NCBI GenBank assembly: GCA_013001905.1
Contig: JABDLC010000034.1
Coordinates: 1 to 33,331, forward strand
From: Gammaproteobacteria bacterium
Lineage (GTDB): Bacteria; Pseudomonadota; Gammaproteobacteria; Steroidobacterales; GCA-2729495
Length of the DNA: 33,331 bases
Direction of reading: 5' to 3'
Shown here one piece after another: positions 17,484 through 26,866 of this stretch (positions within the stretch are counted from its first letter, which is position 1; every line of letters begins with the position of its first letter). Under the pieces are notes generated by a model. It saw only the letters and a program-made list of their open reading frames with translations. It did not search any database and was not told the DNA's origin. A program made the translations under genes and the position numbers.

Positions 17484-18566
17484 TCAAACACTCCATGGCC
17501 CGACCTTCATGTAGGCCATAACGCCCTCCACCACAATCCAGACGATGGTGACGGGGATAAACACTTTCCAGCCCAGTCGCATGATCTGGTCATAGCGGTA
17601 GCGGGGAAAAGTTGCGCGAAACCAGAGGAAACAAAACAGGAAGAAGCAGGTTTTGGCGACCAGCCAGAACAGTCCCGGCTCAGTCAAAAACTCCAGCGCA
17701 CCGCCCTTCAGGAAGGTCCAGCCGGCGAATGCGGACTCCCATCCACCGAGAAACATCACGGCGGTCAACGCAGAAATCAAAATCATGTTGGCGTATTCGC
17801 CAAGGAAGAACATCGCGAATGCGGCGCCGGAATACTCGACGTGGAAACCCGCCACGATTTCAGACTCACCTTCTGCCACGTCAAACGGCGCACGATTGGT
17901 TTCGGCCACACCTGAAATGAAATACACCACAAACAGCGGCAGCAATGGCAGCCAGTACCAGTTCATCACGCCGCCCTGCTGGCCCTCAACGATATCGCCG
18001 AGATTCAGGCTGCGGCTTGCCATCAACACGCCCACCAGCGCGAAGCCCATGGCAATTTCGTAGGCAACAATCTGCGCAGCCGAACGCATTGCGCCGAGCA
18101 ACGCATATTTGGAATTACTGGCCCAGCCCGCGAGGATCACGCCGTACACGCCAAGCGACGTCAACGCGAGCACGTACAGCAGGCCCGCATTGATGTCCGC
18201 GATCACAAAACCCGGAAACAACGGGATTACGGCCCAGGTTGCGAGCGCCGGCACCAGCGTCAGCAACGGCGCAATAATAAAGAGGAAGCGGTTGGACTTG
18301 GACGGAATGATCACTTCCTTCATCAACAGCTTGATGACATCAGCGAACGGCTGCAACAGGCCACGCGGGCCGACCCGGTTCGGGCCAATGCGGTTCTGCA
18401 TGTAGCCTATGATCTTGCGTTCAGCCAGTGTGAGAAATGCCACGCAAATGATCACTGTCAGCATGACCGCAACAATCTGCGCGGCAGTAATGACCAGCCA
18501 CGCGATGGTCTCACCGAGCAACTCGGTGAGAAAGGTTTCGACAGCCGTGTACATGGACTCAAACAT
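17484..18566 (-). CDS. nuoH: NADH-quinone oxidoreductase subunit H
   Basis: NuoH is the membrane subunit that forms much of the quinone-binding chamber at the arm junction. The 360-residue polytopic protein has [31 protein letters not shown] and the quinone-site loop [20 protein letters not shown] (each within the known ND1 signature). The [18 protein letters not shown] segment is also typical. It starts 11 bases after nuoG. Confidence 0.98.
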   Translation of the reverse strand: MFESMYTAVETFLTELLGETIAWLVITAAQIVAVMLTVIICVAFLTLAERKIIGYMQNRIGPNRVGPRGLLQPFADVIKLLMKEVIIPSKSNRFLFIIAPLLTLVPALATWAVIPLFPGFVIADINAGLLYVLALTSLGVYGVILAGWASNSKYALLGAMRSAAQIVAYEIAMGFALVGVLMASRSLNLGDIVEGQQGGVMNWYWLPLLPLFVVYFISGVAETNRAPFDVAEGESEIVAGFHVEYSGAAFAMFFLGEYANMILISALTAVMFLGGWESAFAGWTFLKGGALEFLTEPGLFWLVAKTCFFLFCFLWFRATFPRYRYDQIMRLGWKVFIPVTIVWIVVEGVMAYMKVGPWSV

Positions 18567-18577
18567 GGCGCCGTTCC

Positions 18578-20707
18578 CTATGCTGACTTACGCCACTCAG
18601 GCGCAGCGTCCGGCGTTTTCTGCAATGCATCGGCGCGTCTCACCAGCGCATCGACGGCATAAATGGGAACATCGAGATCGTTCGCAGTGACCGCAACCTC
18701 GGGTAAAGCTTCCAGTTCACCGGCAGGCCCACCGGGCTCCGCGCCGTTCAGCGCGTGCAGCTCATCACGCACCTGCTCGGAGCTCTCATAATCAAAGCCC
18801 GGCGCATCCAGCAAGTTACCCAGCACCCGCAAGACCTTCCAGGCCGGACGGGATTCACCCACCGGGGCTGCGACCCCGGCAAAGCTCTGCCAGCTGCCCT
18901 CGACATTGACGAATGTGCCTGAAGTTTCGGCAAAGGTACCAACCGGCAGCACCACATCTGCGGACTCGCTGGCGCAGTCCGTCAACCACGGCGTTAAAGC
19001 CACGATAAAGTCAGCCGCCTGCAATGCATTCTGCGCACCGACCGCATCCGCGCAATCGAGCTTCGGCTCCACACCGGTCAGCAACAGCCCCTTCAACGGG
19101 GATGCCAGCATCTGACCAAAGTCACTGCCCCCGGTAGTCACGACGGAGCCTGCCGGACCCCGGTGCGGCAACGCCCCGGCATAGGCAGCGCCGGCGGAGT
19201 TGGCGCCTTCCGTAATCTGGCCCAGTGTCGCCCCGGTTGCCGCCGCAAGACGCCGGGCCGCAGCAAGCACTTCGGCGAAAGCCGGGTGCCGCAGCGCCAT
19301 CAGCCCTAACAGGATAGCGGCGTCATCCTGGCGCAACGATTCGACCATCGCTGTCTGTGTATCGTTACCGCTGCCGCCTTCAGCAACGTCAGCCAGTGCC
19401 CCGAGCGCGCCGGCGAAATCCGCCGCCTCATCAATAATTACATTAGCCACCGGGAACAGGTATTCGTAATCGGCTGCGTTCACGAAACTGACCGGAGCAC
19501 CGGCACTGGCAGCCTTACGCACCCGATGCGCCAGCAAGGGCACCTCGTGACGCAGATTCGAGCCCACAACCAGCAATGCGTTCAGTGACTCGATACCCGC
19601 AATGGTCATGCCGAGACCGGGCAGCAACGCTTCGCCGGACTGACCGCGAAAATCCCGTCGCCGCAGACGATGATCGATATTGCCGGACCCCAAATGGCGC
19701 ATCAGCCGTCCGGCCAGATACGCTTCTTCAGTGGTTGCTGACGGTGACACCCAGGCACCCAACGCCTCGCCACCATCGCTGACCGCAATTTTTCTGAGCC
19801 CCGAAGCCGCTTTTTCGAGCGCCTCTTCCCAGGTTGCTTCGCGAAGCTGGCCATCTTCCCGAATCATCGGGCTCTGCAAACGGTCGTCGCTGTAGATGCC
19901 TTCGTAACTAAAGCGATCACGATCAGAAATCCAGGTTTCGTTAACCGACTCGTTGTCCCGCGGCACGACACGCTTCAGGGTGCCGCGCAGCACGTGCGCA
20001 TGCAGGTTGCTACCGAGGCAATCATGCGGCGCGACGGTCGCGCGCTGTTCCATTTCCCAGGCACGCGCACTGAACCGATACGGTTTGTTGTTAAGCGCCC
20101 CGACGGGACACAGATCGATAATGTTGCCGGACAACTCATGATCGACACTGTTTTCGATAAAGGTGCCGATTTCCATCCGGTCACCGCGCCCCATCGCACC
20201 CAGCTCCTGAATGCCCGCGACTTCCTGGCCGAAGCGCACACAGCGCGTGCAGTGTATACACCGGGTCATGTCCGTAGACACGAGCGGGCCGAGGTTCTTG
20301 TCGGCAACGACCCGTTTACCCTCGTTGTAACGGGAGATATCGCGGCCATAGCCCATGGCGATATCCTGCAGTTCGCACTCACCACCCTGATCACAAATCG
20401 GACAATCCAGCGGGTGGTTGATCAACAGAAACTCCATCGTCGCTTTTTGCGCTTCGATGGCGTATTCATTGTGCGTATTGACCTCCATATCAGGAGCGAC
20501 CGGCGTTGCGCAGGCGGGCAGCGGCTTGGGCGCATTGCCGACCTGCACGAGACACATGCGGCAATTGGCGGCCACAGACAGTTTCGGGTGATAACAAAAG
20601 CGCGGGATATAAATGCCCGCGGCATCCGTCACCTCGATCAGCATCTGCCCCGGCTGAGCTTCCAGCTCGCGGCCGTCGACGGTAATTTTAATCGTGTCCT
20701 GACTCAT
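18578..20707 (-). CDS. nuoG: NADH-quinone oxidoreductase subunit G
   Basis: NuoG is the large iron-sulfur subunit of the peripheral arm. In order it shows a 2Fe-2S set (N1b, Cys 38, 49, 52, 66), the His98–Cys102–Cys105–Cys111 4Fe-4S set (N5), and Cys150–153–156 with Cys200 (N4). The remainder is a molybdopterin-oxidoreductase-like domain that has lost its cofactor role. The CxxCxxxC pattern of the extra N7 cluster found in E. coli is absent, which is common outside Enterobacteria. The 709-residue protein is shorter than the E. coli one of about 900. The C-terminal part (residues about 380–700) is Ala/Gly-rich and less conserved. Confidence 0.97.
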   Translation of the reverse strand: MSQDTIKITVDGRELEAQPGQMLIEVTDAAGIYIPRFCYHPKLSVAANCRMCLVQVGNAPKPLPACATPVAPDMEVNTHNEYAIEAQKATMEFLLINHPLDCPICDQGGECELQDIAMGYGRDISRYNEGKRVVADKNLGPLVSTDMTRCIHCTRCVRFGQEVAGIQELGAMGRGDRMEIGTFIENSVDHELSGNIIDLCPVGALNNKPYRFSARAWEMEQRATVAPHDCLGSNLHAHVLRGTLKRVVPRDNESVNETWISDRDRFSYEGIYSDDRLQSPMIREDGQLREATWEEALEKAASGLRKIAVSDGGEALGAWVSPSATTEEAYLAGRLMRHLGSGNIDHRLRRRDFRGQSGEALLPGLGMTIAGIESLNALLVVGSNLRHEVPLLAHRVRKAASAGAPVSFVNAADYEYLFPVANVIIDEAADFAGALGALADVAEGGSGNDTQTAMVESLRQDDAAILLGLMALRHPAFAEVLAAARRLAAATGATLGQITEGANSAGAAYAGALPHRGPAGSVVTTGGSDFGQMLASPLKGLLLTGVEPKLDCADAVGAQNALQAADFIVALTPWLTDCASESADVVLPVGTFAETSGTFVNVEGSWQSFAGVAAPVGESRPAWKVLRVLGNLLDAPGFDYESSEQVRDELHALNGAEPGGPAGELEALPEVAVTANDLDVPIYAVDALVRRADALQKTPDAAPEWRKSA

Positions 20708-20718
20708 GTCACTCGTAC

Positions 20719-22020
20719 TCAGGCAGCCTCTCGCCCGGCGTCCACTATCGAACGCCCGCCGTTGTTGATCATGTATTCAAATTCATGAGCAAAGTGCTTG
20801 ATAAAACTTTGCACGGGCCAGGCTGCCGCGTCGCCCAGCGCACAAATCGTGTGCCCTTCGATCTTGTTGGCAACGCCGACCAGCCGATCCATATCTTCCA
20901 GCTTGCCGCGACCCTGTCGGATGCGCGTCAGCATCCGGTACAACCAGCCTGTTCCCTCACGGCACGGCGTGCACTGGCCACAGGACTCGGAGTAGTAAAA
21001 ACGGGCAATTCGCTCCAGCACCTTAACCATGCAGGTCGTCTCATCCATGATCATCAGTGACCCGGTGCCCAGCGACGAGCCCGCCTTCTGCAGCGAGTCG
21101 TAGTCCATCGTGATGTCCATGATGTTGGCCGCGGGCATCACGGGTACAGATGACCCGCCGGGAATCACGGCCTTGAGCTTACGCCCCTGCCATACACCAC
21201 CCGCCAGCTCGAGCAGGTCTTTAAACGGTATGCCGAGCGGCAATTCGAAATTGCCGGGATTATTGACGTGACCGGACACCGAGAAAATCATCGTGCCGCC
21301 GGAATTCTCGACGCCCATGCCGGAGAACCACTCGGGACCATTGCGGAGAATGGCCGGCACCGACGCGTAACTCTGCGTGTTGTTCACGGTAGTCGGCTTA
21401 CCGTACACACCGAAATTCGCCGGGAACGGCGGCTTAAAGCGCGGCCGGCCCGGTTTCCCTTCAAGCGACTCGATCAGCCCGGTTTCCTCACCACAGATAT
21501 AAGCGCCTGCGCCCATAAAGGTGTAGAGGTCGCAGTCGATACCGGTGCCTCTGATGTTTTTGCCCAGTAAACCGGCGGCATAGGCTTCCTGAAGTGCTGC
21601 TTCAAAACGCGGCACCGGCTCATCCATAAACTCGCCGCGGATGTAGTTGTAGCCGACGGTTGCGCCCATCGCGTACGCGCCTAATGCCATACCCTCAATG
21701 AGCGCGTGCGGGTTGTAGCGCAGTATGTCGCGATCGTGGCAGGTCCCCGGCTCGCTCTCATCGGAATTGCAGACCGCGTACTTCTGAATATCCGGGTCCT
21801 TCGGCATGAAGCTCCACTTCAGGCCAGTGGGAAAACCGGCACCACCGCGACCGCGCAGCCCTGATGCTTTCACTTTGTCGATAATGTCAGCAGCAGACAG
21901 TTTGCCGTCCAGCACCTGTTCCCAGCTTTCGTAGCCGCCTGTCTCGCGATAAGCCGCCAGAGTCCAGGGCTCATCCTCGCCGAGCGTCGTCAGACAGACC
22001 TGATTACGCGGGTAATCCAT
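20719..22020 (-). CDS. nuoF: NADH-quinone oxidoreductase subunit F (NADH- and FMN-binding)
   Basis: NuoF oxidises NADH, holds FMN and passes electrons to cluster N3. The glycine-rich nucleotide-binding segment GLRGRGGAGFPTGLKW is at residues 54–69. An FMN/NADH site includes YICGEETGLIESLEG (174–188). N3 ligands are visible at Cys 347, 350, 353 and 393. At 433 residues it is of normal size. It begins three bases after the nuoE stop and ends 11 bases before nuoG. Confidence 0.98.
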   Translation of the reverse strand: MDYPRNQVCLTTLGEDEPWTLAAYRETGGYESWEQVLDGKLSAADIIDKVKASGLRGRGGAGFPTGLKWSFMPKDPDIQKYAVCNSDESEPGTCHDRDILRYNPHALIEGMALGAYAMGATVGYNYIRGEFMDEPVPRFEAALQEAYAAGLLGKNIRGTGIDCDLYTFMGAGAYICGEETGLIESLEGKPGRPRFKPPFPANFGVYGKPTTVNNTQSYASVPAILRNGPEWFSGMGVENSGGTMIFSVSGHVNNPGNFELPLGIPFKDLLELAGGVWQGRKLKAVIPGGSSVPVMPAANIMDITMDYDSLQKAGSSLGTGSLMIMDETTCMVKVLERIARFYYSESCGQCTPCREGTGWLYRMLTRIRQGRGKLEDMDRLVGVANKIEGHTICALGDAAAWPVQSFIKHFAHEFEYMINNGGRSIVDAGREAA

Positions 22021-22023
22021 GCT

Positions 22024-22521
22024 TCACTCCAGCCCGTCCAGAATCTCATCAACCCTGGCAGGTGTCAGATCTTCGTAGAACTTGTGATTCACCATCATCA
22101 TCGGTGCACCGGTGCAGGCCGCGAGACACTCTTCTTCGACCTTCAGGAACACCTTGCCGTCTTCAGTGCTGTCACCGGTTTTGATGCCGTAGCGCTTTTC
22201 GATGTGCGCCACAATTTCATCGCTGCCACGGAGCATGCATGACACATTGGTGCAGACAGACACGCAGTTGCGGCCCACCTTCTCGGTCTCAAACATCGAA
22301 TAAAAAGTTGCAACCTCATAAACCTGCACTCGTTCCAGCTCGAGGTATGCAGCGACCGCGTCCATCAATGCAGGCGTCAGATAGCCTTCGTTTTCGTGCT
22401 GCACGATATGCAGCGCAGCGATTACTGCAGAACGTTGACGCCCCTGCGGGAACTTCGCGATCCAGTGATCAATTTCCTCGCGGGCGTGGTCGCTTAACTG
22501 CACTTTGACTTCAGCGTTCAT
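22024..22521 (-). CDS. nuoE: NADH-quinone oxidoreductase subunit E (2Fe-2S)
   Basis: NuoE is a thioredoxin-like subunit carrying cluster N1a next to NuoF. The ligands appear at Cys 90, 95, 132 and 136 (VCTNVSC and EECLAAC). The 165-residue length is typical. The frame extends 18 codons further upstream into nuoD, but the ATG at 22521 has GGTGA close by and lies four bases after the nuoD stop, so I took it as the start. Confidence 0.96.
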   Translation of the reverse strand: MNAEVKVQLSDHAREEIDHWIAKFPQGRQRSAVIAALHIVQHENEGYLTPALMDAVAAYLELERVQVYEVATFYSMFETEKVGRNCVSVCTNVSCMLRGSDEIVAHIEKRYGIKTGDSTEDGKVFLKVEEECLAACTGAPMMMVNHKFYEDLTPARVDEILDGLE

Positions 22522-22525
22522 GAAT

Positions 22526-23782
22526 TCACCGGTCGATCTCACCGAACACAACGTCCTGCGTTCCGATAACCGCAACCACGTCGGACAACATGTGCCCTTC
22601 GACCATCTCTCCCATTGAGGCCAGATGGGCGAACCCGGGCGCCCGCACTTTCAGGCGATATGGCTTGTTGGCGCCGTCAGAGATGATGTAGCAACCGAAC
22701 TCGCCCTTAGGGTGCTCGACAGCCGCATACGCCTCACCCTCCGGAACGCTGTAGCCTTCCGTAAAGAGTTTAAAGTGATGAATAAGCGACTCCATGTCGC
22801 CCTTCATCTCAGCACGGGTCGGCGGTACGAGCTTGTGGTCGTCGACCATCACCGGGCCCGGATTGCTGCGCAGCCAGTCAACACATTGCTTAATGATCCG
22901 GTTGGACTGGCGCAGTTCTTCGATACGCACAAGATAGCGGTCATAGCAGTCGCCATTAACGCCGACGGGAATATCAAAATCCATGTCTGCGTAGACTTCG
23001 TAGGGCTGCTTTTTGCGCAGATCCCACTCCACGCCTGATCCACGCAACATGGGCCCGGTAAAGCCCAATGCCTTGGCGCGTTCAGGCGTCACGACTGCAA
23101 TATTGACGGTGCGCTGCTTCCAGATCCGGTTGTCGGTCAACAGCGTTTCGTATTCATCGATGCGGCCGGGAAAACGATTCGTGAAGTCTTCGATAAAATC
23201 GAGCACCGTACCTTCGCGCGCCGCGTTCATCTGTGCGACTTCTTTCTCGTTGTGCCACTGGCTCGGCTGATAGCGCGGCATGCTGTCAGGCAAATCGCGA
23301 TACACACCACCCGGGCGGTAGTAAGTCGCATGCAAACGGGCGCCGGAGACTGCTTCGTAACAGTCCATCAGGTCTTCCCGCTCACGGAAGCAATACAGGA
23401 ACATCGTCATGGCGCCGATATCGAGGCCATGTGCACCCAGCCACATCAGGTGATTCAGAACCCTCGTGATTTCGTCAAACATCACGCGGATGTACTGAGC
23501 GCGTATCGGGACCTCAACGCCCAGCAATTTCTCAATGGCCATGACGTAGCCGTGCTCGTTGCACATCATGGACACGTAGTCGAGCCTGTCCATGTAACCG
23601 ATGCTCTGGTTAAAGGGCTTGGTTTCTGCCAGCTTCTCGGTCGCACGATGCAGCAGACCGATATGCGGGTCTGCCTTTTGAATCGTCTCGCCGTCCATCT
23701 CCAGAATCAGGCGCAGCACGCCGTGCGCTGCCGGATGCTGCGGGCCGAAATTGAGCGTGAAATTCTGAAACTCAGCTGTCAT
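22526..23782 (-). CDS. nuoD: NADH-quinone oxidoreductase subunit D
   Basis: NuoD is the 49-kDa subunit, related to the NiFe-hydrogenase large subunit; with NuoB it frames the quinone site. The N-terminal [20 protein letters not shown] motif is present, with the quinone-site histidine. [15 protein letters not shown] and the C-terminal [19 protein letters not shown] segments follow. The protein is 418 residues. The frame runs 46 codons further upstream through nuoC, but the family starts at [17 protein letters not shown], so I use ATG 23782. It overlaps the nuoC stop by 11 bases. It is separate from nuoC, unlike the fused nuoCD of E. coli. Confidence 0.98.
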   Translation of the reverse strand: MTAEFQNFTLNFGPQHPAAHGVLRLILEMDGETIQKADPHIGLLHRATEKLAETKPFNQSIGYMDRLDYVSMMCNEHGYVMAIEKLLGVEVPIRAQYIRVMFDEITRVLNHLMWLGAHGLDIGAMTMFLYCFREREDLMDCYEAVSGARLHATYYRPGGVYRDLPDSMPRYQPSQWHNEKEVAQMNAAREGTVLDFIEDFTNRFPGRIDEYETLLTDNRIWKQRTVNIAVVTPERAKALGFTGPMLRGSGVEWDLRKKQPYEVYADMDFDIPVGVNGDCYDRYLVRIEELRQSNRIIKQCVDWLRSNPGPVMVDDHKLVPPTRAEMKGDMESLIHHFKLFTEGYSVPEGEAYAAVEHPKGEFGCYIISDGANKPYRLKVRAPGFAHLASMGEMVEGHMLSDVVAVIGTQDVVFGEIDR

Positions 23783-24482
23783 TGCCGGGCTCCCGAATAT
23801 CCGGGTTGTAACGGTTATCGTCACGAATTGTGCGCGGCACCAGCGTACGCGGCTCGATCTGCACCGGTTCGTAGACCACGCGCCCCTGTTCTTCGTCGTA
23901 ACGCACTTCGACGTTGCCACTTACCGGAAAATCCTTGCGGAACGGGTGGCCAATAAAACCGTAGTCGGTCAGGATGCGCCGCAGGTCCGGATGGCCCTCA
24001 AAAAGAATGCCGTAGAGATCGAATGCCTCGCGCTCGTACCAGTTCGCCGACGGCCAGACACGCACCACCGACGGCACGATCGGCGGATTCTGATCGCCTG
24101 TAAAGACTCGCAGACGGATACGGATATTGTTGGTCACCGACAGCAGGTGATACACCACAGCAAAGCGGCGCGGGTCGAATACAGTGTCGGCGTCCGGCAC
24201 GATGACTTCACGCTCGACGCCGCGGCTGAAGCCGCTTGATGACGCGTCCCGGGTCTCCCACTCGGCATGGCCGTAGCTCAGATAGTCAACACCACAGAGA
24301 TCGACCAGCGTTTCAAACGCAAACCGGGGCTCATCACGCAGCGCCGTACCCACGGCGATCAGATCGGCCTTGTCGAGCTCGTAAGTCAGCTCGCCGCAGG
24401 ACGATGCCACCTGCTTCAATTGCTCACCGAAGCGCGCGGTGATACCGGCTTCCAGGGCCTGATAACGCTTGCTTAATGCCAT
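23772..24482 (-). CDS. nuoC: NADH-quinone oxidoreductase subunit C
   Basis: NuoC is the 30-kDa peripheral-arm subunit beside NuoD. The 236-residue protein has [13 protein letters not shown], the signature [26 protein letters not shown] (residues within 163–195) and [21 protein letters not shown] loop at about 70–105 ([13 protein letters not shown] onward) is longer than in minimal NuoC; I recall similar insertions in xanthomonad and betaproteobacterial forms. The start ATG is 12 bases after the nuoB stop. Confidence 0.97.
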   Translation of the reverse strand: MALSKRYQALEAGITARFGEQLKQVASSCGELTYELDKADLIAVGTALRDEPRFAFETLVDLCGVDYLSYGHAEWETRDASSSGFSRGVEREVIVPDADTVFDPRRFAVVYHLLSVTNNIRIRLRVFTGDQNPPIVPSVVRVWPSANWYEREAFDLYGILFEGHPDLRRILTDYGFIGHPFRKDFPVSGNVEVRYDEEQGRVVYEPVQIEPRTLVPRTIRDDNRYNPDIREPGNDS

Positions 24483-24494
24483 GTCCGCTGCCGC

Positions 24495-25025
24495 TTAACG
24501 ATCGATGACGCTTTCGCGCCGGATTTTGTTCTGCAGCTGAATAATGCCGTAGAGCAACGCTTCAGCGGTCGGCGGACAACCGGGAACATAGACATCAACC
24601 GGCACGATCCGGTCACAGCCACGTACTACCGAATAGGAATAGTGGTAGTAGCCGCCACCGTTGGCACACGAGCCCATGGAGATGACCCAACGCGGCTCCG
24701 TCATCTGGTCATAGACCTTGCGCAGTGCAGGGGCCATCTTGTTACAGAGCGTACCGGCCACAATCATGACATCCGACTGTCGCGGACTAGGCCGGAATAT
24801 GACGCCGAAACGATCAAGGTCATAGCGTGCCGCACCGGCCTGCATCATTTCGACAGCGCAACAAGCAAGACCAAAGGTCATCGGCCACAAGGAACCCGTT
24901 CGCGCCCATTTCGCGACGGGGCTGTCACTGGCCCAGTCGATCAGGTCACCCATCTTGGCGACCACAAAACCTTCCTGCTGATGTGTGGTCGGCAGATCAG
25001 CCGGCAGCTGCTCGGTTAATCCCAT
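24495..25025 (-). CDS. nuoB: NADH-quinone oxidoreductase subunit B (cluster N2)
   Basis: NuoB holds the terminal 4Fe-4S cluster N2, the direct electron donor to quinone. The ligands are the tandem Cys55–Cys56 ([11 protein letters not shown]), Cys120 (MGSCANGGG) and Cys150 (PGCPPTAE). The protein is 176 residues. The ATG at 25025 overlaps the nuoA stop by ten bases. An internal Met25 is possible, but the first start keeps the usual length. Confidence 0.97.
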   Translation of the reverse strand: MGLTEQLPADLPTTHQQEGFVVAKMGDLIDWASDSPVAKWARTGSLWPMTFGLACCAVEMMQAGAARYDLDRFGVIFRPSPRQSDVMIVAGTLCNKMAPALRKVYDQMTEPRWVISMGSCANGGGYYHYSYSVVRGCDRIVPVDVYVPGCPPTAEALLYGIIQLQNKIRRESVIDR

Positions 25026-25375
25026 TCAAGTGCACCTTTTTTCCACTCGTAGATGAATCCGACCACCAGCACCGCGAGAAAGACACCCATCGCGACCAGA
25101 CCGAACAGGCCAAAACCGTCCAGAGACACCGCCCACGGAAACAGGAAGGCAATCTCCAGATCAAAAATAATAAAAAGGATGGCAACGAGGTAATACCGCA
25201 CATCGAATTTCATGCGGGAATCGTCGAAAGCCTCAAAACCACATTCGTACTGTGAGAGCTTTTCGTCGTCCTTGGAGCCGCGACCGAGTGTAAAACCTAG
25301 CGCCAGCAGCACGAGCCCAATAATGGTGGCTATTCCCAAAAACATAAGGGCACGCACGTAGTTCTGAACCAACAT
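25016..25375 (-). CDS. nuoA: NADH-quinone oxidoreductase subunit A
   Basis: NuoA is a small membrane subunit at the arm junction of complex I. The 119-residue protein has three membrane segments (about 8–28, 62–82, 90–110). The conserved [20 protein letters not shown] loop and [11 protein letters not shown] are present. It is the first gene of the nuo operon, only 28 bases after the CCA end of tRNA-Leu. No convincing promoter fits in that gap, so transcription probably comes through the tRNA. The ribosome-binding site is weak (GGTAAAGAA). Confidence 0.97.
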   Translation of the reverse strand: MLVQNYVRALMFLGIATIIGLVLLALGFTLGRGSKDDEKLSQYECGFEAFDDSRMKFDVRYYLVAILFIIFDLEIAFLFPWAVSLDGFGLFGLVAMGVFLAVLVVGFIYEWKKGALEWD

Positions 25376-25403
25376 GATTCTTTACCGTTTAGAACGTTTT
25401 GTA

Positions 25404-25488
25404 TGGTGCCGATGGCCGGACTCGAACCGGCACGGCTCGCGCCACTGCCCCCTCAAGACAGCGTGTCTACCAATTCCACCACATCGGC
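25404..25488 (-). tRNA. tRNA-Leu (GAG)
   Basis: The 85-base class II cloverleaf has a perfect acceptor arm (GCCGATG with CATCGGC). The anticodon stem is CTGTC/GGCAG with loop TTGAGGG (anticodon GAG), there is a long variable arm (TGGC...GCC), the T stem is GCCGG/CCGGC with TTCGAGT, and CCA is encoded. It reads CUC and CUU codons. E. coli leuU (GAG) also follows secG, so the locus is orthologous. Here nuoA follows it by 28 bases, whereas E. coli has metY next. Confidence 0.96.
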
Positions 25489-25536
25489 TAATTTTATAAC
25501 CGGCTAATTAAAGCCACCTGCAATCAATCGCTGCGG

Positions 25537-25968
25537 TTACTGCGCAGCCTCCGGTGCCGGCGGCAACTCAAGCTCCGCCTCACCTGCACTCTCCGGCTGC
25601 GTCATCATTTCAACGTCCGGCAACGCCGGCAATTCAAAGTCAGCGTCATCCGCAGCACTATCCATGACAACAACATCAGCCGGCAACTCCTCAGTAACAG
25701 CGCTATCGAGCAAACTGTTCGAGACTTCGACATCGCGGTTGAGGTACGCGAGGCCGAGGCTACTGGCAAAAAATAACGCCGCGGCCACTGCCGTCGAGCG
25801 TGAAAGAAAGTTGGCGGAGCCACGCGCGCCGAAAACCGTACCGGAGGCACCGGCACCAAAACCGGCACCCGCATCAGCGCCTTTGCCCTTCTGCAACATC
25901 ACCAGCCCGATGATGGAAGCAGCAATCAGCACGTGCGCAACTAAAACAAGTGTATTAAGAGTATTCAT
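25537..25968 (-). CDS. secG: Preprotein translocase subunit SecG
   Basis: SecG is the accessory membrane subunit of SecYEG that aids protein export. Two membrane helices are visible (about 4–22 and 58–75) around the conserved VMLQKGKGADAGAGFGAGASGTVFG loop (residues within 24–48). After residue 78 a tail of about 65 residues follows, rich in Asp, Glu, Pro and Ala, with FELPALP and LELPPAP echoes. E. coli SecG is 110 residues, so the tail is an extension of about 30. It is 22 bases after tpiA and 48 bases before tRNA-Leu. Confidence 0.95.
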   Translation of the reverse strand: MNTLNTLVLVAHVLIAASIIGLVMLQKGKGADAGAGFGAGASGTVFGARGSANFLSRSTAVAAALFFASSLGLAYLNRDVEVSNSLLDSAVTEELPADVVVMDSAADDADFELPALPDVEMMTQPESAGEAELELPPAPEAAQ

Positions 25969-25990
25969 TGTCTCTATCTAAATTCGGGGC

Positions 25991-26746
25991 CTAAACTGAT
26001 GCGGCACGACAAATGGCGAGGAAATCGCTTGCGTCAAGCGACGCCCCGCCAATCAGACCGCCATCTATATCCGGCATGGCCAGCAATTCCGCCGCATTCG
26101 AAGGCTTCATGCTGCCGCCGTAAAGTAACCGTAAATCTGACGATATTTTAGCACTACGCTTGGCCGCCATGGCACGCAGAGCGGCATGAACTTCCTGCGC
26201 CTGATCGGGCGTTGCCGTTTCGCCGGTGCCGATCGCCCAGACCGGCTCATAAGCGATCACCGCATTCGCAAATGCCTCAATGCCGGCGGCCTCAACCACG
26301 GCATTGAACTGAGCGCCGATGACCGTGAGCGTGCTGTCGTTTTGGCGTTCTTCCAGCGTCTCGCCGACACACAGGATAGGGGTCAGACCATTTTCCTGTG
26401 CCATCATGAACTTATGAGCAACTCCTCCATCCGTTTCACCCATCAGCGCACGACGCTCTGAGTGCCCGACAATGACGTAGCTACAGCCCGCGTCACGCAA
26501 CATGGAGCCTGAGATTTCGCCGGTGTAGGCACCGCCCGCCTCGGCGTACAGATTCTGTGCGCCCAGCGCCACGGCGCTTCCCGCGATGGCTTCGCGAGCC
26601 TGCGGTATATACAGGAATGGCGGGCAAACCAGAACTTCGACGCCCTCCAGACCGTTGACGCCGTCCGTAATACCGGCGAGCAGCTCAGCGACGCTGTCGC
26701 CGGAGCCGTTCATTTTCCAGTTGCCTGCTACCAGAGGTGTCCGCAT
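25991..26746 (-). CDS. tpiA: Triose-phosphate isomerase
   Basis: TpiA interconverts dihydroxyacetone phosphate and glyceraldehyde 3-phosphate in glycolysis and gluconeogenesis. The catalytic residues are Lys11 (GNWKMNG), His95 (VGHSERR) and Glu167 (AYEPVWAIGTG). The phosphate-gripping YGGSMKPSN and GGASL loops are present, and the 251 residues are standard. An ATG three codons upstream (26755) touches the GGTGGG ribosome-binding site, whereas 26746 lies nine bases after it, so I chose 26746. A terminator hairpin ends immediately before this ribosome-binding site. Confidence 0.97.
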   Translation of the reverse strand: MRTPLVAGNWKMNGSGDSVAELLAGITDGVNGLEGVEVLVCPPFLYIPQAREAIAGSAVALGAQNLYAEAGGAYTGEISGSMLRDAGCSYVIVGHSERRALMGETDGGVAHKFMMAQENGLTPILCVGETLEERQNDSTLTVIGAQFNAVVEAAGIEAFANAVIAYEPVWAIGTGETATPDQAQEVHAALRAMAAKRSAKISSDLRLLYGGSMKPSNAAELLAMPDIDGGLIGGASLDASDFLAICRAASV

Positions 26747-26761
26747 AGCTATCATCCCACC

Positions 26762-26789
26762 AAAAAAAAGCCGGACCGCAGGGGCCGGC
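26762..26789 (-). terminator. Terminator hairpin between glmM and tpiA
   Basis: On the minus strand GCCGG and CCGGC pair across a 10-base loop, followed by eight T. The T-run is followed at once by the GGTGGG ribosome-binding site of tpiA. It lies 77 bases past the glmM stop, so it may terminate or attenuate glmM read-through into tpiA. Confidence 0.7.
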
Positions 26790-26802
26790 AGTTGCGGGCG
26801 GA

Positions 26803-26831
26803 AGAATAGTCCTCCGCCGGGGGAAAATCAA
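26803..26831 (-). promoter_or_regulatory. Candidate promoter upstream of tpiA
   Basis: On the minus strand TTGATT (26826–26831) and TATTCT (26803–26808) are separated by 17 bases; each matches four of six consensus positions. It lies past the glmM stop and just before the glmM–tpiA hairpin, so its transcript would begin almost on the hairpin. This makes the call weak. Confidence 0.3.
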
Positions 26832-26866
26832 TGCGTTTCAGTGCTTAAGCACGGTTCCGGAGGTCT

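Noticed and set aside
22522-22575. Upstream extension of NuoE by 18 codons inside nuoD.
   Set aside because: The added residues do not resemble NuoE, and the downstream ATG has a ribosome-binding site.
25489-25523. TATAAA (-10-like) on the minus strand just upstream of tRNA-Leu with TTGCAG 19 bases further up.
   Set aside because: The start site would fall inside the tRNA, so it could not make the full molecule. The -35 is also weak and the spacing long.
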